This document shows, piece after piece, positions 59,434-64,000 of a stretch of 64,000 nt of DNA. Numbering within the stretch: position 1 is the stretch's first letter; the number at the start of each line of letters is the position of its first letter. This stretch comes from Microbispora corallina (GTDB lineage: Bacteria > Actinomycetota > Actinomycetes > Streptosporangiales > Streptosporangiaceae), in contig NZ_BOOC01000034.1 of NCBI RefSeq assembly GCF_016863035.1, positions 62,001-126,000 on the forward strand, given 5' to 3'. The translations under genes and the position numbers were made by a program. The notes beneath the pieces were generated by a model. That model saw only the letters and a program-made list of their open reading frames with translations, was not told the origin of the DNA and did not search any database.

Positions 59434-59472
59434 GGCACTCCCAGGAACGACGGGGCACTCCCACAGGAACGG
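59434..59472. repeat. direct repeats in the XRE/reductase gap
   Basis: GGCACTCCC-aGGAACGA (59434-59450) is repeated as GGCACTCCC-acAGGAACGG (59454-59472), about 20 bp apart or two helical turns. They lie midway between the divergent starts. Direct repeats with helical spacing fit sites of an XRE dimer pair. Confidence 0.55.
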
Positions 59473-59561
59473 AGGACGCCGCACAGTGAACACGTCCCGG
59501 CCACCCGGGCATCACCGCATCACGACCATCTCGACCGCATCTCGCCGACGAAAGGCACACC

Positions 59562-60428
59562 ATGACCACCAGCGTTCCCGGCGGAACCCTCACGCTCGCC
59601 GACGACCTGACCATCACCCGCATGGGCTACGGCGCGATGCAGCTGGCGGGTCCCGGGGTGTTCGGCCCGCCGAAGGACAAAGACGAGGCGATCGCCGTGC
59701 TGCGGACGGCGGTCGAACTCGGGGTGACGCACATCGACACGAGCGACTTCTACGGCCCAGCCGTGGTCAACGAGCTGATCCGGGAGGCTCTCCACCCCTA
59801 CCCGGCCGGCCTGCGCATCGTCACCAAGGTCGGCGCGCGGCGCGGCGACGACGGCAGCTGGCTGTTCTCCCGCGAACCGGCGGACCTCAAGGCGCAGGTC
59901 CACGAGAACCTCGACCACCTCGGCCTGGACGTCCTCGACGTGGTCAACCTCCGCGCCGGCACCGCTGAGGGCACCGACGAGACCTCCATCGCCGAACAGT
60001 TCACCGCCCTCGCCGAGCTCAGGCAGCAGGGACTGATCCGCCACCTCGGCCTCAGCGGCGTCACGGAGGCCCAGCTCACGGAGGCGCAGACGATCGCGCC
60101 GGTCGTCACCGTCCAGAACCTCTACAACATCGCCAACCGCCACGACGACGCCCTCGTCGACCGGTGCGCCGCCGACGGCATCGCCTACGCCGCCTTCTTC
60201 CCCCTGGGCGGATACACCCCGCTCCAGTCGGAGACGCTCGCGGGCGTGGCGTCCCGGCTCGGCGCCACCCCCCAGCAGGTCGCCCTCGCCTGGCTGCTGC
60301 GCCGCTCCCCCACCATCGTCCTGATCCCGGGGACCTCGTCGGTCGCCCACCTCCGCGAGAACGTCGCCGCCGCCGGCCTCACCCTCCCGGCTGACGCGCT
60401 CGCCGAACTCGACGCCATCGGCGGATAG
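59562..60428 (+). CDS. aldo/keto reductase
   Basis: The 288-residue AKR has TIM-barrel motifs LGVTHIDTSDFYGPAVVNELIREAL (catalytic Asp and Tyr), GLRIVTKVGARRGDDG with catalytic Lys, LDVLDVVNLR (His replaced by Asn in the usual D-xxx-H position), LIRHLGLSGVTEAQL, and IVLIPGTSSVAHLRENVAAAGLTL for NADP binding. It reduces carbonyls of an unknown substrate. GAAAGG lies about 8 bases before ATG. Divergent from the XRE regulator, its probable repressor. It converges on the SARP gene. Confidence 0.92.
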   Translation: MTTSVPGGTLTLADDLTITRMGYGAMQLAGPGVFGPPKDKDEAIAVLRTAVELGVTHIDTSDFYGPAVVNELIREALHPYPAGLRIVTKVGARRGDDGSWLFSREPADLKAQVHENLDHLGLDVLDVVNLRAGTAEGTDETSIAEQFTALAELRQQGLIRHLGLSGVTEAQLTEAQTIAPVVTVQNLYNIANRHDDALVDRCAADGIAYAAFFPLGGYTPLQSETLAGVASRLGATPQQVALAWLLRRSPTIVLIPGTSSVAHLRENVAAAGLTLPADALAELDAIGG

Positions 60429-60455
60429 CCCGCGACCGGTGTGTGCGCCGCCTGA

Positions 60456-63400
60456 TCAGGCCTGCCCGGCCAGCAGGTCCTCCGGATGCGCCAGCCCGGC
60501 ACCCCGGGCCAGCGCCTCCCGGCAGCCGGCCTCGCCCAGCCCCGCGGCCGCCTTCGCCACCACCGCCAGCACCTCCGGATCCGCGGTCCCCGCCGTATCC
60601 GCGAGCCCGCGCAACGCCTGCGCCGCCCCTGCCAGCGCCGCCGCCCGCGCCGGGTCCTCGGCGAACACGACGGCCGCCGCCTCCAGCACCGCCGCGCGCA
60701 CCGTCGCGTCTCCCGACGGCCCCGACAACTCCACCGCCCTGCGCATCCACTCCCGCGCCCCCGCCGCGTCCCCCCGCGCGGCCCGGACCCGGCCCATCTC
60801 CATCCGCACCAGCGCCGCCAACTGCGGCGGCGCCCCCGCCCGGCCCTCCAGCAGCCCCAGCGCCTCGGCCAGCAACGGCTCCGCCTCCTCCGGCCGCCCC
60901 CGCCGCCGCGCCACCTCCCCCAGCGCATGCCGCACCCGGCCCACCGCCACCGGATCCGCCAACCGCTCCGCGACCTCGCCCACCCGCCGCAACTCCGCCG
61001 CCGCCCCCTCGACGTCCCCCGCGCACGCCCGCAGCCGCCCCAGCCGCACCCGCAACATGACCGGCCCGGGCAGACCCTCCCCACCCCCGATCACCTCGGC
61101 CAGCGCCGCCGCCTCCTCCTGCAGCGCCAGCGCCCCCGCCGCGTCCCCCCGGTTCTCCACCACGAACGACAACCAGTAATGCGCCAGGGCCAGCCCCCAC
61201 CGATCCCCCAGACCGCCGAACACGCCGAGCGCCTCCCGCAGCCGCGCCTCCGCCGCCCCCTCGCCCGGCCGGCCGTACTCGAACTCCACGATCCCGCCCA
61301 CCAGCAGCGCCGTCGCCCGCTTCCATGCGTCCGGATGCCCCTCGAACCGCTCCACCGCCGCAGCCGCCCGCCGCCTGATCTCCCCGGCCCCACCCGCGTA
61401 CGCGGTCGCCCCCATCCACGACCACAGCGCCGCCGGGTGGCCCGACTCCTCCACCACCCGCAACGCCCGCTCGGCCCCCGGTGTCCCGTTCACCAGGTAC
61501 GGATCACCGGGCGCCACCAGCGCGCACAGCGCGTGGGCCACCTCCAGGCCCTCCGGCGCGACGCCCCCCACCACCCCGAGCACCGCCCGGGCCCGCTCGG
61601 CCGCCTCCCTCCTGCGCCCCCGCATCATCCACGACCAGAACCGGGCCATCATCATCCGCAGCGCCGCCCGCCCGTCGCCCGACGCCAGCGCCAGTTCCAG
61701 CGCCGCGTCCAGATCGCCCCGCTCCGCGTCCAGCACCGCCAGCACCCGCGACTGCTCCCGGCCCCGAAGCAGCGGCTCGACCGCCTCCGCCACCTCCAGG
61801 AAATGCCGCGCGTGCCGCGCCCGCGTCTCGTCCGCCTCGCCCGACTCCACCAGACGCTCGGCCGCGTACGACCGGACCGTCTCCAGCAACCGGTACCGGA
61901 TCTCCGCCGCCCGCTCCACCACCACGACCAGCGACTTGTCCGCCAGCGAGGCCAGCAGGGCCGGCACCCGCGCCCCGCCGCCGCACACCCGGCCGACCGA
62001 CTCGGCCGTCACACCGCCCGCGAACACCGACAGCCGCCGCAGCAGAGCCTGCTCCTCCGGGTCGAGCAGATCCCAGCTCCAGCCGATCACCGCGCGCAGC
62101 GTCCGGTGCCGCGGCTCCGCCGTACGGCCCCCGCGGAACGCCAGCCGCCCGCCCAGCCCCTCCACCAGCCGCGGCAGCGGCATCGACCGCAGCCGCGCCG
62201 CCGCGAGCTCGATCGCCAGCGGCATCCCGTCCAACTCCCGGCACACCCGCACCACGTCGGCCACGCCCGCGTCGTCCACCGCGAACCCCGGCCGCACCGC
62301 CGCCGCCCGGTCGGCGAACAGCGCCACCGCCCCGCACGCCCGCGCCTCCTCCACCGTCGCCCCGACCGCCGGAAGCTCCAGCGGGAGCACCGGATGCAGG
62401 TGCTCGCCCGGGATGTCCAGCGCCTCACGGCCCGTCGCCAGGATCCGCAGCCCCGGCACACCCGCCAGCAGCCGCCCCGCCACCCGCGCCGCCTCCGCCA
62501 CGACGTGCTCGCAGTTGTCCAGCACCACCACGCCGCCGAACCCCCGGAGATCCGCGACGAGCGCCTCCAGCGCGTCCCGCCGCCCGTCCCCGACCCCCGG
62601 CGCGGGCAGCGGCAACATCGCCCGCACGGCCGCGGCCACCCCCGCCGGATCGGTGACCGGCGCCAGCTCCACCAGCCACACCTCCCCCGCGAGCCCCCGC
62701 GCCGCCTCGACCGCCAGACGCGTCTTCCCCGCGCCGCCCGGACCGGTGAGCGTCACCAGCCGCGCCCTCCCCAGCAGCTCGCGCACCCGCAGGACGTCGG
62801 CCCGCCTGCCCACGAAGCTCGTCACCGCGGCCGGCAGGTTCCCCTCCCGTACGGGCGGGCCCGCCCCGTCCTCCCGCAGCGCCGCCAGATGGGCCTCCCG
62901 CAGCTCCGGCCCCGGATCCACGCCCAGCTCGTCGGCCAGCCGCCGCCTGATCCGCTCGAACGCCGCGAGGGCGTCCGCCCGCCGCCCGCCCGCGAGCAGC
63001 GCCCGCACCCGCAGCGCGTGGAGCGGCTCCCGCAGCGGATGGGCGGCCACCGCCTCCTCGATCTCGGCGATCAGCTCCTCCGGCGCCGGAACTCCCGCAC
63101 GCCTGCCCGGCCGTACGGCGAGGTCGGCCGCGATCCTGCCCTCCAGGGCGACGGCCCGCAGCTCGTCCAGCCGGGCCGCGGGCGCCGTCGCGAACGGCAG
63201 GCCGGCCACGTCGGCCAGCGCCGGCCCCCGCCACAGGGACAGCGCCCGCCGCAGCAGCGACCCCGCCTCCACCGGATCGGCCGACGTCGCCCGCCCGGCA
63301 CGGGTGAGCCGCTCGAACTCCCAGGCGTCCACGGCCTCCCGCGGCACGTCCAGCAGGTATCCCGACGGATGGGACCTCACCAGCCCCGGCGCCTGCCGCC

Positions 63401-63596
63401 GGAGCCGCGACACCAGCGACTGGAGCGCGGCCGGCGGATGCTCGGGCGTGTCGTCCGGCCACAGGTCCTCCGCCAGGCGCTCGTACGTGACCACCCGTCC
63501 CGGGTCGAGAGCCAGCCGTACCAGCAGGGCGCGCACGCGGGCGCCGCCGATCTCCGCGCCGGACACCGACAGCGTCCCCAGGATCCCGATTCGCAT
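60456..63596 (-). CDS. SARP/AfsR-type regulator (BTAD, NB-ARC-like ATPase, TPR)
   Basis: The 1046-residue STAND-type regulator has an OmpR-like DNA-binding domain (about 1-90, MRIGILGTLSVSG, VTYERLAEDLWPDD, ALQSLVSRLRRQ), BTAD (95-240, RALSLWRGPALADVAGLPFA, HPLREPLHALRVRALLAGGRRADALAAFERIRR), ATPase (260-500) with Walker A LTGPGGAGKTRL and Walker B GGVVVLDNCEHV, then winged-helix/arm region (WSWDLLDPEEQALLRRLSVF) and C-terminal TPR-like repeats (560-1046). It activates secondary-metabolism or stress genes after ligand/ATP-dependent switching. ATG 63596 is preferred to ATG 63608 by homology (MRIGILG). No biosynthetic cluster is beside it. Confidence 0.94.
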   Translation of the reverse strand: MRIGILGTLSVSGAEIGGARVRALLVRLALDPGRVVTYERLAEDLWPDDTPEHPPAALQSLVSRLRRQAPGLVRSHPSGYLLDVPREAVDAWEFERLTRAGRATSADPVEAGSLLRRALSLWRGPALADVAGLPFATAPAARLDELRAVALEGRIAADLAVRPGRRAGVPAPEELIAEIEEAVAAHPLREPLHALRVRALLAGGRRADALAAFERIRRRLADELGVDPGPELREAHLAALREDGAGPPVREGNLPAAVTSFVGRRADVLRVRELLGRARLVTLTGPGGAGKTRLAVEAARGLAGEVWLVELAPVTDPAGVAAAVRAMLPLPAPGVGDGRRDALEALVADLRGFGGVVVLDNCEHVVAEAARVAGRLLAGVPGLRILATGREALDIPGEHLHPVLPLELPAVGATVEEARACGAVALFADRAAAVRPGFAVDDAGVADVVRVCRELDGMPLAIELAAARLRSMPLPRLVEGLGGRLAFRGGRTAEPRHRTLRAVIGWSWDLLDPEEQALLRRLSVFAGGVTAESVGRVCGGGARVPALLASLADKSLVVVVERAAEIRYRLLETVRSYAAERLVESGEADETRARHARHFLEVAEAVEPLLRGREQSRVLAVLDAERGDLDAALELALASGDGRAALRMMMARFWSWMMRGRRREAAERARAVLGVVGGVAPEGLEVAHALCALVAPGDPYLVNGTPGAERALRVVEESGHPAALWSWMGATAYAGGAGEIRRRAAAAVERFEGHPDAWKRATALLVGGIVEFEYGRPGEGAAEARLREALGVFGGLGDRWGLALAHYWLSFVVENRGDAAGALALQEEAAALAEVIGGGEGLPGPVMLRVRLGRLRACAGDVEGAAAELRRVGEVAERLADPVAVGRVRHALGEVARRRGRPEEAEPLLAEALGLLEGRAGAPPQLAALVRMEMGRVRAARGDAAGAREWMRRAVELSGPSGDATVRAAVLEAAAVVFAEDPARAAALAGAAQALRGLADTAGTADPEVLAVVAKAAAGLGEAGCREALARGAGLAHPEDLLAGQA

Positions 63597-63696
63597 GGCC
63601 TCGCCCATTCTCGTTAATGGGGTGAAGGGGTGGATGGTCGGTTTTCGCTACAACCCGGCGCCTTTACAAAGTAGATTCATCGTAGGATCACGGGTG

Positions 63697-64000
63697 ATGA
63701 ACACGCCCGCGGTCCCCGAGCGGCGCCCCGCCGAGCAGCCTCCTCGCGACCCGTACCAGGTGTACCTGGACGGCCTGCCCTCCCCCGAGTCGCGCCGGAC
63801 CATGCGCGGCTGCCTCGACCGCGTCGCCCGCCTCATCACCGGCGACCCCGACGCCACCGGGGCCGGCCAGCCGTGGGAGCTGCTGCGGTACGAGCACACG
63901 GTCCGGCTGCGCACGCTCATGCGGGAACAGGGCTGGTCCCCCTCCCACGTGAACAAGCACCTCGTGGCGCTGCGTCGCGTGCTCAAGGAGGCCTGGCGGC
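63697..64000 (+). CDS. tyrosine recombinase/integrase, N-terminal part
   Basis: An open frame from ATG 63697 (or GTG 63694) runs to the right edge without a stop. About 101 residues are visible: PPRDPYQVYLDGLPSPESRR, GCLDRVARLITGDPD, LLRYEHTVRLRTLMREQGW, SPSHVNKHLVALRRVLKEAW. This is the core-binding (SAM-like) N-terminal domain of phage-type integrases, with the YLDGL...S.RT pattern. The catalytic C-terminal domain lies beyond the window. TTTACA (63663-63668) may be the -35 element, with a weak ribosome site AGGATCACGG. It is divergent from the SARP gene. Confidence 0.82.
   Translation, partial: MNTPAVPERRPAEQPPRDPYQVYLDGLPSPESRRTMRGCLDRVARLITGDPDATGAGQPWELLRYEHTVRLRTLMREQGWSPSHVNKHLVALRRVLKEAWR

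Noticed and set aside
60450-60461. 12-bp palindrome GCCTGATCAGGC at the end of the SARP gene
   Set aside because: Short, includes the stop codon and has no loop. It could weakly help termination, but chance occurrence is likely.
60486-63617. Open frame of about 1040 codons antisense to the SARP gene
   Set aside because: It is Arg/Pro/His-rich without motifs, a mirror of the GC-biased third positions of the SARP gene.

Overview
The window is high-GC DNA from an actinomycete. Coding density is high, GTG and TTG starts are common, and many gene pairs overlap by ATGA or GTGA. A rifampicin monooxygenase of the soil-actinomycete type and an AfsR/SARP-type regulator fit Streptomycetales or Streptosporangiales. 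I cannot name the genus from sequence alone. There are no rRNA, tRNA, ribosomal or other core housekeeping genes. About 22 of roughly 57 genes are transcription regulators or sigma factors, most beside one or two enzymes or a transporter. This looks like an accessory, stress- and xenobiotic-response part of a chromosome.

Layout. 0-10.7 kb: tail of an FAD oxidoreductase, a TetR gene, a SnoaL di-domain gene with a foreign 3' tail, a truncated regulator, three alpha/beta hydrolases plus a decayed hydrolase fragment, a NarL-type two-component pair and an AAA ATPase. 10.7-16.3 kb: an ECF sigma factor translationally coupled to a STAS protein, divergent from a 1368-residue hybrid kinase/phosphatase. 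16.4-19.2 kb: rox behind a possible attenuator, then a Tn10-TetR-like repressor with twin tetO-like palindromes facing a histidine-rich small protein. 19.2-24 kb: DUF998, YCII and ECF42-type sigma operon, hemerythrin, methyltransferase. 24-32.9 kb: HxlR, DUF302 and SDR unit, a luciferase-like/FAD fusion with HxlR, PadR and MarR genes, an FAD monooxygenase and an ABC-2 type permease. 32.9-44.7 kb: OmpR-type two-component pair, DUF1275, TetR/MFS, a lone YCII, MerR/SDR, a second YCII/sigma pair, MarR/MFS, MBL/HxlR. 44.7-59 kb: an orphan kinase, two TetR genes, methyltransferases, an epimerase, an FAD monooxygenase, two erythromycin-esterase-like genes, the third YCII/sigma operon, a tandem-HTH MerR. 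58.5-64 kb: XRE/aldo-keto reductase, a 1046-residue SARP/AfsR-type regulator and the start of a tyrosine recombinase cut by the window edge.

How the parts work together. The main theme is a regulator with a palindrome in the gap beside its target. Clear operator candidates occur for TetR (four loci), HxlR, MarR (two loci), MerR (two loci) and an ArsR-like regulator. A second theme is YCII (DGPF) proteins with ECF42-type sigma factors. All four YCII transcription units have a TGTCGA-like hexamer exactly 17 bp upstream of a CGA/CGT element, so they may form one small regulon. The third theme is signal integration: the hybrid kinase/PP2C/anti-sigma protein, the STAS protein and the SigG/SigJ-like sigma factor look like an unusual partner-switching module.

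The most unusual signals are a 19-codon leader peptide with mutually exclusive hairpins in front of rox, the shared ECF42-like promoters, the tetO pair driving a histidine-rich protein, and the STAS/ECF sigma coupling. All functional statements come from reading motifs by eye. No database search was run.
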